Under the pieces are notes generated by a model, which saw nothing but the letters and a program-made list of their open reading frames with translations, was not told the DNA's origin and did not search any database. DNA of 64,000 nt from Natronomonas gomsonensis (lineage in GTDB: Archaea; Halobacteriota; Halobacteria; Halobacteriales; Haloarculaceae): the NCBI RefSeq assembly GCF_013391635.1, contig NZ_JACAWU010000002.1, forward strand, positions 1,488,001 through 1,552,000, read 5' to 3'. The translations under genes and the position numbers were made by a program. Below are positions 28,087 to 36,218 of this stretch, piece by piece (within the stretch, counting starts at the first letter, position 1; each line of letters begins with the position of its first letter).

Positions 28087-28131
28087 GGGCCGAAGGCCCG
28101 TAGGTGTCCTTTGTTGGGTGCCTTTAGGCAC
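28087..28131. other. Tandem short hairpins downstream of the array
   Basis: In the 327-base gap 27977-28303, GGGCC-GAA-GGCCC (28087-28099) is followed by GTGCCT-TT-AGGCAC (28118-28131). They may be part of a transcript end, a small RNA or a decayed transposon end. A fragment GCTTCAAACGAACTCG near 28015 weakly resembles an inverted CRISPR repeat. No gene is seen in the gap. Confidence 0.35.
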
Positions 28132-28236
28132 ACCCCCTAAACGGAAAGTAGGGCTGGGTAGTCGAATTCTACAGCGTCAACGAACCGCCGGCTGAGTACC
28201 AAAGCAACAAACCGCAGAAACCACCGCTGAGTAGGG

Positions 28237-28262
28237 CCAAAAAGCAGCTATTTTTGCTGCTT
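28237..28262 (-). terminator. Terminator-like hairpin after the DUF7845-like gene
   Basis: Read on the minus strand, AAGCAGC-AAAAATA-GCTGCTT is followed by more T residues (run of five). It lies about 40 bases beyond the stop of the minus-strand gene ending at 28304, the place expected for its transcription end. Confidence 0.5.
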
Positions 28263-28303
28263 AACACTGCCCAGAATAGTGATGCCTCTCAGCAGGCAGC
28301 CGG

Positions 28304-30433
28304 TTAGCTCACGGTCGGCGCAAACTCCATATGGACGTTCGTCCCATCGGTGAGATTCACGACAGCCTGGCCGTGTCGCGCCAACTGGGAAGCGTCCGCA
28401 TCCTTGCCACCGAAGGCTGCCCGGAGCTTCGAGAGACCGTCTGTGAGGATCTCCCGGGCTTCTTGGCTGCTCTCGGGCCGGTATCCCATTCGGAGATACA
28501 GCCGTGGGTCACCGTCGGGATCGTCAACGCCCTCGAGATACCGCTGGACCCATCGGTCGAAGGGCGAGTCCCCATCAGTATCAGCCCCAGCCACGAACTG
28601 AGCGGCTTTGTCGGCAAGCCGGTCGACATGCTCTTGCCATCGGCCAAAGTCGCCCAGCAGGTCACCAGCGCGTTCTGCTAGCCGTTGAGCCAAGTGATGC
28701 GACTTCAACTCGACCGAGCCGTAGGAATGCTCAACAACATCCTCGAGCCGTTCCAACGATCGAAGGATCGTCTCGTAGTGCTTGCCCAGATCGGCTGCAA
28801 GCCCCTTCGGAGATGTTTCGCCACCGTCTGCGAGCAGCCGGTTGATGACTTTCGCATCAGTATCGTACCGTTCGGGGTTGCACATCTTCGTCACCGCCCG
28901 CGTTACCATATGCTCCTGTTCTCGTTCCAATTCGGGCAGTGGATCCGCAACCAGCGTCCGCTCACGGCGGCGGGGCTCAACCGTGAACACCGCGTCGTCG
29001 ACGAACACCTGGCGATCCGGCCGCGTCGGCAACCCTGCCCATCGGAGCGTGTTCAGCAGCTGCTCATCCAGCTCCCGTGCCATGTCGTTCAATCCAATCG
29101 CGTCCGCGTCGGCCTGCCGGTCGAATTCCAGCGCCTCGGGGTTCCAGTAGACTTTCGTATCCGAACGAGACCGTTGGTAGGAGACCCCCAGCTTAGGGTG
29201 CCGGAGAGGATCGTCTTCCTCGAGACTCTCCGGATGCTTGACGTGGTAGTGTTTCACCTCCTTCGCAAGCTGGTGCCCGGCCAGAATTTTTCGCGCCCGC
29301 ATCGAGCCGAAGGTTGCCGTATGATAGTAGCCGGCGACCTCTTGGTCGTCAGCGACGCGCTTGCGGTACCCAGAGCGTTCGCCGGCTAGTACCAAGTTCA
29401 TCCGCTCCAGCGGACCGTTGACGCCGAATAACGGCCCAGAGTAGTCCTCATCAATGCGGACATACTGCTCACCGTCGATGACGAGACTCCAGGGCTCGAC
29501 GTTCGGCGCCGACAAATAACGGTCACTTGCCGCGTTTGCGCCACCGTTCACTTCGAAGGCTTGCATCGCATGGTCCAACAGCTCGGGATAGGCACCCGGC
29601 TGGTGGTTCGCTCCCTGGGTGTCGACATCAATGCCGATGAAATCTCGCGGGTTTGAGGGCGTTGAGATCCCTTCTTCAGATTCGAGATTGGGCCATCGCG
29701 GCCGAATGTGGAAGTTCGCTTTTCGAATTCCATCAGCCGTCTCGACATGCAGCCGGAACTCTCGTACCTTCTCAATCCGGAACGACTCGTCATCCCAGGG
29801 CAACAGCTTCGACTCGTCAAACGTGAGAGTCACCTCATATTTCCGATCCTGGTACTCGATAACCCGGGTTGGCGGGCCATCACTCCAGTCAATCCGGCGC
29901 ATCAGCGAATGCAGCGCATAGTAGGGATCGAGACCGTGCTCGCCGAATTTCAGATATGCCCGAAACTCGTGCCACTGCGTGTCGACCAGGAACGTCCGCT
30001 GTTCCCCAGGGGTCTCACCACCGGCTTCGGGAGCCGGTGACTCTTCGTTTTCCTCTTCCTGACCCCGTTCGTCGACTGGCTTCTCGTCGTCGGTCCAGTG
30101 CGTATCCCGGTAGTGTTGAGAGTCCGGACATGTGGCGTGATGGGCGACCACGCCATCCGGATTTCGGCGTTCAGTTTCGCAAAAGCGACACACCCACCGG
30201 CCGGTGGTCGTCTCTTCGACGCAATCGTCAGCCTCGGCTTCATTGTCGATAGCGTCGTCAACGCTTTTCGACGTTGGAATATCGTCATGCTTTGCGATAT
30301 CTGCTCTTAGAAGTCCCTCAAGGAGGTCACTGGTTCGCTCTGACTCTGTACGTTCAGAGTCCTCATGAATTTCCTCCAGTCCAGGGACATCCGCATCGTC
30401 GCCCGTATGACGGTGGTCCGTCACAGGCGACAC
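28304..30433 (-). CDS. Large haloarchaeal element-associated protein (DUF7845-like) with zinc-finger and winged-helix-like parts
   Basis: This 709-residue protein is of a type often found in haloarchaeal plasmids and integrated elements; I recall it as DUF7845-like, without certainty. After an acidic N-terminus comes a CxxC...HxxxC finger ('CRFCETERR...HHATC', residues 82-102). The middle contains 'FIGIDVDTQGANHQPGAYPELLDHAM' and 'FGSMRARKILAGHQLAKEVKHYHVKHP'. The C-terminal part has a helix-turn-helix-like segment ('TSPKGLAADLGKHYETILRSL', near 530-550). DNA binding is likely; a role in replication or maintenance of the element is a guess. GTG start at 30433. It lies 79 bp from the tRNA-Thr end of the element. 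Confidence 0.7.
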   Translation of the reverse strand: MSPVTDHRHTGDDADVPGLEEIHEDSERTESERTSDLLEGLLRADIAKHDDIPTSKSVDDAIDNEAEADDCVEETTTGRWVCRFCETERRNPDGVVAHHATCPDSQHYRDTHWTDDEKPVDERGQEEENEESPAPEAGGETPGEQRTFLVDTQWHEFRAYLKFGEHGLDPYYALHSLMRRIDWSDGPPTRVIEYQDRKYEVTLTFDESKLLPWDDESFRIEKVREFRLHVETADGIRKANFHIRPRWPNLESEEGISTPSNPRDFIGIDVDTQGANHQPGAYPELLDHAMQAFEVNGGANAASDRYLSAPNVEPWSLVIDGEQYVRIDEDYSGPLFGVNGPLERMNLVLAGERSGYRKRVADDQEVAGYYHTATFGSMRARKILAGHQLAKEVKHYHVKHPESLEEDDPLRHPKLGVSYQRSRSDTKVYWNPEALEFDRQADADAIGLNDMARELDEQLLNTLRWAGLPTRPDRQVFVDDAVFTVEPRRRERTLVADPLPELEREQEHMVTRAVTKMCNPERYDTDAKVINRLLADGGETSPKGLAADLGKHYETILRSLERLEDVVEHSYGSVELKSHHLAQRLAERAGDLLGDFGRWQEHVDRLADKAAQFVAGADTDGDSPFDRWVQRYLEGVDDPDGDPRLYLRMGYRPESSQEAREILTDGLSKLRAAFGGKDADASQLARHGQAVVNLTDGTNVHMEFAPTVS

Positions 30434-30510
30434 CCCATTTTATGAGGTTTGAACTGTGAAGTACAAGGCGTATTCTCCCTATAATCGGGAGAATTTGAAC
30501 GAATCGTACC

Positions 30511-30525
30511 AAGCCTAGGCCGGGA
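30511..30525 (+). other. attR: tRNA-Thr 3' end joined to the element
   Basis: AAGCCTAGGCCGGGA, identical to 5838-5852. It covers the discriminator base, the 3' acceptor strand and the start of the T-stem of the minus-strand tRNA-Thr, so recombination here leaves the tRNA gene whole. Confidence 0.88.
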
Positions 30526-30583
30526 TTTGAACCCGGGCTCTCGTCCTTACCAAGGACGCGCTTTACCGCTAAGCTACCCAGGC
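30512..30583 (-). tRNA. tRNA-Thr (anticodon GGT)
   Basis: The minus-strand sequence folds as a full cloverleaf: acceptor GCCTGGG/CCTAGGC, D-arm GCTTAGCGGTAAAGC, anticodon stem CGTCC/GGACG with loop TTGGTAA (anticodon GGT, reading ACC/ACU), T-arm CCGGG-TTCAAAT-CCCGG. No intron is seen and CCA is not encoded. Its 3' end is the attachment site of the integrated element. Confidence 0.95.
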
Positions 30584-30612
30584 AGGCACTTCTCCGTAGC
30601 CGGGTTGCCCCG

Positions 30613-31266
30613 TTAATCGTTTCGATTCAGCGGCCGCCCGCTATCGATTGACAGGCCTGCCAGGCGGTCGCGTCGTCCGTCGTCGAAAAACGCCTCCGCA
30701 GGGTCGAACGGCGAGTTATCGGGCGCGAAATCGTCGGCGAGACCGGCGGCGTCGTCGGTTCGGCCGCCGGAGGCCGAGACGCCGGTGCGGATGGCGAGTT
30801 CGAGTACGTCCGTTTCGAGGTTCCCGTCGAGAGCGGCGGCTTGGTCGGGGGCGGCCGATTCGCGGACGGTCTGGTCGCGGCCGAAGGCGCGGACGACGCC
30901 CACGGCGTCCTCGGCGGCGTCGGTGCGGGCGAGCAGGTAGAACCCGCGGGCGACCAACACGTCGGCGGCGAGAATCGCCATGTTGGCGGCGTCGCGGTCG
31001 CCGCCGTTCCAGGGGTCGTCCTGTGCGAGGTCCCGCGTGAGTCGCAGGCCGTCGTAGATGAGTTGGACGCCGGCGGCCTGTTCGACGAGGTCCTCGGGAT
31101 GTTCGTCGGTGACGGCGCGGGCGCTCAGAAGCGTCAACACGCCGGGGACGACGGATCCGTCTGCGACGTACTCGTCGATGGTCCGACGGAGTTCCTCGGG
31201 GGCGACGTCCGCGACCGACTCGGACGCTGCCCGCCGGACCGCGGCGGCTTCCTCCATTGCCGACAT
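30613..31266 (-). CDS. Uncharacterised haloarchaeal protein (DUF7114-like)
   Basis: This 217-residue, Ala/Asp-rich, all-helical protein is typical of a conserved haloarchaeal family that I recall as DUF7114, though not with certainty. The segment 'DLVEQAAGVQLIYDGLRLTRDLAQDDPW' is reminiscent of the first helices of polyprenyl synthases, but the aspartate-rich catalytic motifs (DDxxD) are not present, so enzyme activity is doubtful. Divergent from the enoyl-CoA hydratase gene. Confidence 0.6.
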   Translation of the reverse strand: MSAMEEAAAVRRAASESVADVAPEELRRTIDEYVADGSVVPGVLTLLSARAVTDEHPEDLVEQAAGVQLIYDGLRLTRDLAQDDPWNGGDRDAANMAILAADVLVARGFYLLARTDAAEDAVGVVRAFGRDQTVRESAAPDQAAALDGNLETDVLELAIRTGVSASGGRTDDAAGLADDFAPDNSPFDPAEAFFDDGRRDRLAGLSIDSGRPLNRND

Positions 31267-31316
31267 GTTGGGGAGCGAAGGGCAAAGACCTTTGGAAACG
31301 GTGGCAATCTCACCGT

Positions 31317-32024
31317 ATGATACGCGTCGAAGACGGCGACGACGTGCGCGTCGTCACGCTCGACCGGCCGGAGCGCCGCAACGCTCTGACGCCTGCAGCG
31401 CTGGAGGAACTGGCGGCCGTGGTCACCGACTGTGCCGCGCCAGTGGTGTATCTCCGCGGAGCAGGGGAGGCCTTCTGTGCCGGTGCGGACCTCTCGACGG
31501 TCGCGACGGTTGCCGAAAGTGACCCCGAATCAGTGGAGCCGTTCGTTCGTCGCGGGCAGGCCGTCGCCGACGCCATCGAGAGTTCCTCGTCGGTCGTCGT
31601 CGCCGGCATCGACGGCCCGGCCCGCGGCGGTGGCGTCGAGTTGGCGCTCGCCTGCGACATGCGGCTGGCGACTCCGGAGGCCACCTTCGGGGAACCGGGC
31701 GTGACGTTCGGTCTCTTCGGCGCGTGGGGCGGCACCGTCCGGCTCCCCGAAGTCGTCGGAATGGGCGACGCGCTGGATTTCTCGCTCTCCGGTCGCGTCA
31801 TCGACGCCGAGGAGGCCCTCCGCATCGGGTTGGTCTCCCGCGTCGTCGAGTCACCGCGCGCCGTTGCCGAACAGGTGGCCGGAAACGACCGCCTCGCGCT
31901 CGAACACGTCAAAGAGCGGATTCGAGACCGGGCTCCGAAATCCGAACAGGAAGACGCCGAGGTGGCGGCCTTCGAGGCACTCGTCGACGCACACGCCGAC
32001 GACCTCCGGGATTTGGGTCAGTGA
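31317..32024 (+). CDS. Enoyl-CoA hydratase/isomerase family protein
   Basis: The 235-residue crotonase-fold enzyme has the oxyanion-hole segment 'AFCAGADLSTV', 'GPARGGGVELALACDMRLA' and 'FGEPGVTFGLFGAWGGTVRLP'. These proteins hydrate or isomerise enoyl-CoA esters in fatty-acid or amino-acid breakdown; the exact substrate cannot be told. The ATG at 31317 is chosen because the longer frame would run into the divergent gene and lacks family similarity. Confidence 0.88.
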   Translation: MIRVEDGDDVRVVTLDRPERRNALTPAALEELAAVVTDCAAPVVYLRGAGEAFCAGADLSTVATVAESDPESVEPFVRRGQAVADAIESSSSVVVAGIDGPARGGGVELALACDMRLATPEATFGEPGVTFGLFGAWGGTVRLPEVVGMGDALDFSLSGRVIDAEEALRIGLVSRVVESPRAVAEQVAGNDRLALEHVKERIRDRAPKSEQEDAEVAAFEALVDAHADDLRDLGQ

Positions 32025-32094
32025 GTCGAGCCTCACTCGGTTCGTTTCAGTTACCGTAACAGTTGAAAGCCTCGACGGATAAGGGGTGGTAGAA

Positions 32095-32682
32095 ATGCCA
32101 GAGTGCGACTACTGTGGTGCCTCCCACGACACCGAGGAGGCACACCTCGAACACCTGAAGTCCGCCCACGCCGACGAACTCGGTCCCATCGACAAGCGCC
32201 GAGTCGGCGGTGTCGACGGCGACGACGGCCTCCCGACCGGCCCCATCGCCCTCGGCGTCGTTCTGCTCGCCTCCCTCGGCATCGTCGGCTACGTCGTCTT
32301 CGTCGCCGGCAGCGGGAGCGCCGCCGGTGACATCGGACAGGCAGGAAGCGCCCACTACCACGGGACTATCAACGTCACCATCACCGGCGAGACGTTCGAT
32401 TTCTCACAGGCACGATGGAAACAGCCCCAGGAGTACCCCCGGTTCCACTTCGAGGGGAGTACCGACGACCGGTGGCACTCACACGCGACCGGCATGACGC
32501 TGGAGTACGGCATGGACACCCTCGGATTCGAGATTACGGATAATTCGGTGACCTACGACGGCACGGAGTACGTCGACGGCGAGGGGTACGAGGTCGTCGT
32601 GGAGGTCAGCGGCGAAGACGTGCAACCCGATTACGTCCTCCAAGAAGGCGACCACATCCGCATCGTCGTCAGCGAAGCCTGA
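32095..32682 (+). CDS. Membrane-anchored protein with N-terminal C2H2 zinc finger
   Basis: The 195-residue protein starts with 'CDYCGASHDTEEAHLEHLKSAH', a C2H2 finger (Cys4, Cys7, His20, His25), then an acidic stretch, one membrane helix (about 50-73) and an extracytoplasmic beta-rich domain of about 110 residues with several His ('HYHGTINVTITGETFDF', 'DRWHSHATGMTLEYGM'). The family is haloarchaeal and unnamed to me; the outer domain could bind metal. The ATG at 32095 is preferred to a GTG nine bases upstream. Confidence 0.65.
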   Translation: MPECDYCGASHDTEEAHLEHLKSAHADELGPIDKRRVGGVDGDDGLPTGPIALGVVLLASLGIVGYVVFVAGSGSAAGDIGQAGSAHYHGTINVTITGETFDFSQARWKQPQEYPRFHFEGSTDDRWHSHATGMTLEYGMDTLGFEITDNSVTYDGTEYVDGEGYEVVVEVSGEDVQPDYVLQEGDHIRIVVSEA

Positions 32683-32685
32683 TTC

Positions 32686-33513
32686 TCACAGCGGTTCCGG
32701 CGCGGGCGGCATCGACCGCTTGTGTTCGCTCTTTTCGTAGAGGCCGACGACGCGTTCGACGGCCTCCTCGGGCAGTCCGAGCGTCCGCACGGTGGCGTCC
32801 TTCGAGAACGGCCCGTCGACGTGGAGTGCGAGAATCGCGTCGAGTTCGTCGTATCCGAGTCCCATCTCCTCTTCGTCGGTTTGGCCCTCCCACATCCCCG
32901 CAGTCGGCGTCCGGGTGACGAGATCTTCGGGGACGCCGACCTCGCGGGCGAGTTGCCGGACCTGACACTTGTAGAGGTTGCCGATGGGGTTGCAGTCGAC
33001 GGCTTGGTCGCCGTACTTCGTGAAGTAGCCCGTCGCGGCCTCCGAGCGATTGCCGGTGCCGAGGACGACCCGACTCTCGGCGTTGGCGACGAAGTAGTTC
33101 AACACGCCGCGAGTCCGCACCCGGACGTTCCCGAGCGCCATCCGGTCGTCGGCGGCGTGGTCGGGCGCCGCCTCGACGAAGGAGTCAACGATGGGGTTGA
33201 TGTCGATTACGTCGTATGCGATACCGAGGTTCTCGGCGACCCGTTCGGCGTCGGTCTTGTCGGCCTCGGGATTGGATTCGCTCGGCATGAGCAGACCGTG
33301 TAGTCCGTCGGTTCCCAGGGCCTCGACGGCGAGGTGAGCCGTCAGCGTCGAGTCGATGCCGCCCGAGAGTCCGAGAACGGCTCCCTCGGCACCCGCGTCC
33401 TCGACGACGTTCTCGATGAACTCGACGATGTGTTCCCGGTGCGCGTCGAGTTCCGCCTCGGAGAACAGCAAGTCCACGTTCGTCCCCTCGACCAGTGGTG
33501 AAGCACTCGTCAT
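32686..33513 (-). CDS. nadE: NAD+ synthase (NadE)
   Basis: The 275-residue N-type ATP pyrophosphatase makes NAD from deamido-NAD. The PP-loop SGGIDST lies at residues 50-56, and 'LGTGNRSEAATGYFTKYGDQAVDCNPIGNLYK' is the conserved NadE segment. There is no glutaminase domain, so it should use ammonia. It is 3 bp from the end of the zinc-finger protein gene, convergent. Confidence 0.95.
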   Translation of the reverse strand: MTSASPLVEGTNVDLLFSEAELDAHREHIVEFIENVVEDAGAEGAVLGLSGGIDSTLTAHLAVEALGTDGLHGLLMPSESNPEADKTDAERVAENLGIAYDVIDINPIVDSFVEAAPDHAADDRMALGNVRVRTRGVLNYFVANAESRVVLGTGNRSEAATGYFTKYGDQAVDCNPIGNLYKCQVRQLAREVGVPEDLVTRTPTAGMWEGQTDEEEMGLGYDELDAILALHVDGPFSKDATVRTLGLPEEAVERVVGLYEKSEHKRSMPPAPEPL

Positions 33514-33758
33514 CGACGGTCCGTTCGCTCGCTCGTGACTAATAACCTCCCGTCATCGGGGGTTTCTTGGACGGCCGTCCGGTTCCGATGGCGACACCGA
33601 GGCGCTACGTTCAAGTGCGGGCGTCAGGTACGTTCTTTTGAGCTCCGGTGGTGAGCGACCCCGTCGCGAGCCGCGGAGCGCGAACGAAGTGAGCGCGCCG
33701 TTGGTGAGCGAACCGGAACGTTCGCGATACGCGGGGCGTGAGGAGAGAAGCGACGAAC
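33514..33758. other. Non-coding GAGCG-rich stretch upstream of tRNA-Gly
   Basis: Part of a 589-base gap between nadE and the CBS protein. It contains GCG/GAG-rich inverted repeats and an 11-base copy of the tRNA-Gly 5' end (GCGCCGTTGGT, 33695-33705). No gene is seen. Confidence 0.5.
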
Positions 33759-33829
33759 GCGCCGTTGGTCCAGTGGTAGGACATTAGCTTCCCAAGCTAA
33801 TAGCCCGGGTTCAATTCCCGGACGGCGCA
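33759..33829 (+). tRNA. tRNA-Gly (anticodon CCC)
   Basis: Acceptor GCGCCGT/ACGGCGC, D-arm with GGTCCAGTGGTAGGAC, anticodon stem TTAGC/GCTAA with loop TTCCCAA (anticodon CCC, reading GGG), T-arm CCGGG-TTCAATT-CCCGG. A complete cloverleaf without intron; CCA not encoded. Confidence 0.95.
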
Positions 33830-33946
33830 TAGCGAGGCCGAACGGAGTGAGGCCTCGGGAATGTGAACGGGGAGCGGAGCGACCCGTGAACGCACTTCCT
33901 GTCGTCGTGCGCCGCCCGTAGTTCGAAAACGCTTCGCGTTTTCTCA

Positions 33947-33961
33947 TCCCGGACGGCGCAT
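33947..33961 (+). repeat. Partial copy of the tRNA-Gly 3' end
   Basis: TCCCGGACGGCGCAT repeats 33816-33830 exactly, 131 bases downstream. In both places the copy is followed by a GCGAGGC...GCCTCG hairpin (33832-33855 and 33963-33990). This may be an attachment-site scar or a local duplication. The rest of the stretch to 34102 is non-coding. Confidence 0.6.
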
Positions 33962-34102
33962 TGCGAGGCGCGACCGAAGGGAGCGCCTCGTACAGTCGAG
34001 CGACCCCGTGAACACTTTTTTCGACGAGACAGCCGAACACCGCGGCGTCTCCTGTCGTTCCGCGACGACAATGCTTAACACACGGCACGGGGAAGAGAAG
34101 GT

Positions 34103-34507
34103 ATGGACGACATCTTTGTCGCACGGTTGATGTCCACGGATTTACACACTGTCACCCCGGACACGCTCGTCGAAGACGCCGCGACCGTGATGCGCGAACA
34201 CGACATTGGCTCCGTACTCGTCGTCGACGAGTCGGGCCATCTGGAGGGGATTCTCACTTCGACCGACTTCGTCGACATCGTCGCCGAGCGGAAGCCGAAA
34301 GACCGGACGCCCGTCTCGGAGTACATGTCGACGGGGCTCACCACGGCGTCGGCACAGGACCCGATTCGGGAGGCCGCCGATACGATGCTCGAGGAGGGCA
34401 TCCACCACCTGCCGGTCGTCGACGAGACGGAGGGCGTCATCGGGATACTCACGACGACCGACCTCACGGCCTACGTCTCCGAACTTCGGTCGCCGGTGTC
34501 CGCCTAA
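34103..34507 (+). CDS. CBS-domain pair protein
   Basis: The 134-residue protein consists of two CBS domains (about 8-60 and 70-128), with typical segments 'GSVLVVDESGHLEGILTSTDFVDIV' and 'HHLPVVDETEGVIGILTTTDLTAYV'. Such pairs bind adenosine nucleotides and act as energy sensors. It is convergent with, and one base from, the K+ channel-like gene. Confidence 0.9.
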   Translation: MDDIFVARLMSTDLHTVTPDTLVEDAATVMREHDIGSVLVVDESGHLEGILTSTDFVDIVAERKPKDRTPVSEYMSTGLTTASAQDPIREAADTMLEEGIHHLPVVDETEGVIGILTTTDLTAYVSELRSPVSA

Positions 34508-34508
34508 T

Positions 34509-36140
34509 TTAGCCGAACCGTTCGGTGAACGCGCTGGTCCCCTCGTCGGTGCCGGCGATAATCAGTTCGTCGCCGTCCTCGATTCGGAAATCCGGGCCGA
34601 TTTCAGTCCGGACATCGCCGTTCCGTTCGACAGCGATGACCGTACAGTTCGTCTCCGAGCGGACCTCTGCTTCGCCGATGGTCGTGCCGACGAGCCCCGG
34701 TGCCTCGGTCTGGACGATGTCGACCTGCTTGTCGAAGGAGATGACTTCCTCGTCGAGAATCGTCGAGGCCAACATCCGGCCGCTGACGGTCGCAAGCGAG
34801 AGGACGTAGTCCGCCCCAGCGCGGTAGATTTTGGTGACGTTCTCGTTCTCCTCGGCGCGGGCGAGGATTTCGATATCCGGCGAGAGGTCGCGAGCGACGA
34901 GCGTGGCGAACTCGGTCGTCGTGTCGTCCGACAGCGCGAGGACGGCGGTGTTTGCCTCCTGGATGCCGGCCGCTTCGAGTTCCTCGGGGTCGGTCGCATC
35001 CCCGACACGGTCGACGCCGGGTTTCTCGACGAGGTCGAGCGTCGTGTAGGGGATACCCTCCTCGTCGAGTCTGCTGGCGACGGAGTCGCCGACCTCGCCG
35101 CGGCCGATGAGAAGCGTCTGACTGCTTCGGAAGTGCCGGATGTCCGATAGCGTGAGGTTCTTCAGCCGTTCGAGTTGCGGTTCCTGACCGGTGACGAGCA
35201 GGACCGTTCCGGAGTCGATGACCGCGTCCGGCGACGGCGGCGTCTCGAACTGCCCCCGGAACCACGCGCCGATGACGTTCGCGCCGGTCCGCTGTCGGAT
35301 GCCGATTTCGTCGATGGTCTTCCCGATGAGTTCGCTACCGTGGTGGATTGGCAGTTCGACGATTTCGAACTGGTCGCCCGCTGCGATGGTGTCGGACAGC
35401 GACGTGGAGATACTGGTCGTGATTTTCGAAGCGAGACTCCGACCCAAAAGCGCCCGCGGGGAAAACACCGTGTCTGCGCCGGCGAGATGGTGATACCGCT
35501 CGCGGGAGGGGTCTTCGGCGAAACTGATGACCTCGACGTCTCCCGCGAGTTCCTTCGCCGTCAAGATGATGCTCGTGTTGATTTGGTCGGTGTCGTCGGC
35601 GACGAGCGCCCGGGCAGACGGGAGCTCCGCCGCGCGAAGCCCGTCGAGGGTTTTCGGGTCGGCGTGGATGACCGAATACTCCGCCTCGTGGAGTTCCTCC
35701 GCGACTTCGCGGTCCTGCTCAACGACGACGTAGCCGACGCCGTTCGATTCGAGTTCGTCGATGAGAGTTTCGCCGCGGGACGTGAGGTTGCAGATGACGA
35801 CGTGGTCTTCGAAGTCCTCGACGCTCGTCGGCGCAGTCGTCGAAATAGCCTCCTCGAACAGCGGGAACACCAACACTGGCAGCGCGATGAAGATGAGCAG
35901 AACCCCGGTCAGGTCCATGACGACGATTAACACGAGCATCTCCGTCGAGGACCACCCCGCCGAATCGGAGCCGAAGCCGGTCGTCGTGAACGTCTCGACG
36001 ACGATTTGGAACGATTCGAGGAACGTCCGTGGGTCGTTCTCGAAGGCCGACATCCCGTAGTCGTAGGCGAGAGTGTACGCGAACATCACGGCCAGCAAGC
36101 CGAGGAGATAGTAGAACGTGCGATGCCGCCAACTGTCCAT
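34509..36140 (-). CDS. K+ channel/TrkA-type protein with two RCK regions
   Basis: The 543-residue membrane protein has two N-terminal helices (about 9-27 and 70-90) flanking a pore loop 'TTTGFGS' (residues 52-58), a variant K+ selectivity filter. Two Rossmann TrkA-N domains (starting 'HVVICNLTSRGETLIDEL' and 'QTLLIGRGEVGDSVAS'), each followed by a TrkA-C-like domain, gate the pore through nucleotides. Potassium handling is central in salt-in haloarchaea. Confidence 0.88.
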   Translation of the reverse strand: MDSWRHRTFYYLLGLLAVMFAYTLAYDYGMSAFENDPRTFLESFQIVVETFTTTGFGSDSAGWSSTEMLVLIVVMDLTGVLLIFIALPVLVFPLFEEAISTTAPTSVEDFEDHVVICNLTSRGETLIDELESNGVGYVVVEQDREVAEELHEAEYSVIHADPKTLDGLRAAELPSARALVADDTDQINTSIILTAKELAGDVEVISFAEDPSRERYHHLAGADTVFSPRALLGRSLASKITTSISTSLSDTIAAGDQFEIVELPIHHGSELIGKTIDEIGIRQRTGANVIGAWFRGQFETPPSPDAVIDSGTVLLVTGQEPQLERLKNLTLSDIRHFRSSQTLLIGRGEVGDSVASRLDEEGIPYTTLDLVEKPGVDRVGDATDPEELEAAGIQEANTAVLALSDDTTTEFATLVARDLSPDIEILARAEENENVTKIYRAGADYVLSLATVSGRMLASTILDEEVISFDKQVDIVQTEAPGLVGTTIGEAEVRSETNCTVIAVERNGDVRTEIGPDFRIEDGDELIIAGTDEGTSAFTERFG

Positions 36141-36218
36141 GTGACTGCTGCTGTGTCCGGAGGCGATAAAGTATCATCGACAGAGACGGGTCGTCAGCGG
36201 CGGCCCGAGGGCTGCCGA

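Larger units (their letters stand above)
5838..30525. mobile_element. tRNA-Thr-integrated genomic element carrying CRISPR-Cas and Dpt-like defence genes
   Basis: Bounded by the 15-bp direct repeats at 5838-5852 and 30511-30525, giving a unit of about 24,673 bp. The integrase is the first gene at the left end and the intact tRNA-Thr is reconstituted at the right end, the geometry expected when a circular element recombines into a tRNA 3' end. Contents: integrase, small genes, AT-rich repeat-bearing region, dptH-dptG-dptF-like operon, inverted CRISPR mini-array, cas6-8b-7-5-3, 46-repeat array and a large DUF7845-like protein. No capsid, portal or conjugation gene was recognised, so it reads as a defence island or integrative plasmid rather than a complete provirus. 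Confidence 0.85.

Noticed and set aside
31257-31316. Longer N-terminus for the enoyl-CoA hydratase
   Set aside because: The added residues (MPTCWGAKGK..) overlap the divergent gene's start and do not look like the family; the ATG at 31317 fits.
33759-33961. tRNA-Gly partial copies as ends of a current mobile element
   Set aside because: The copies are only 131 bases apart with no gene between them, so at most they are a scar.
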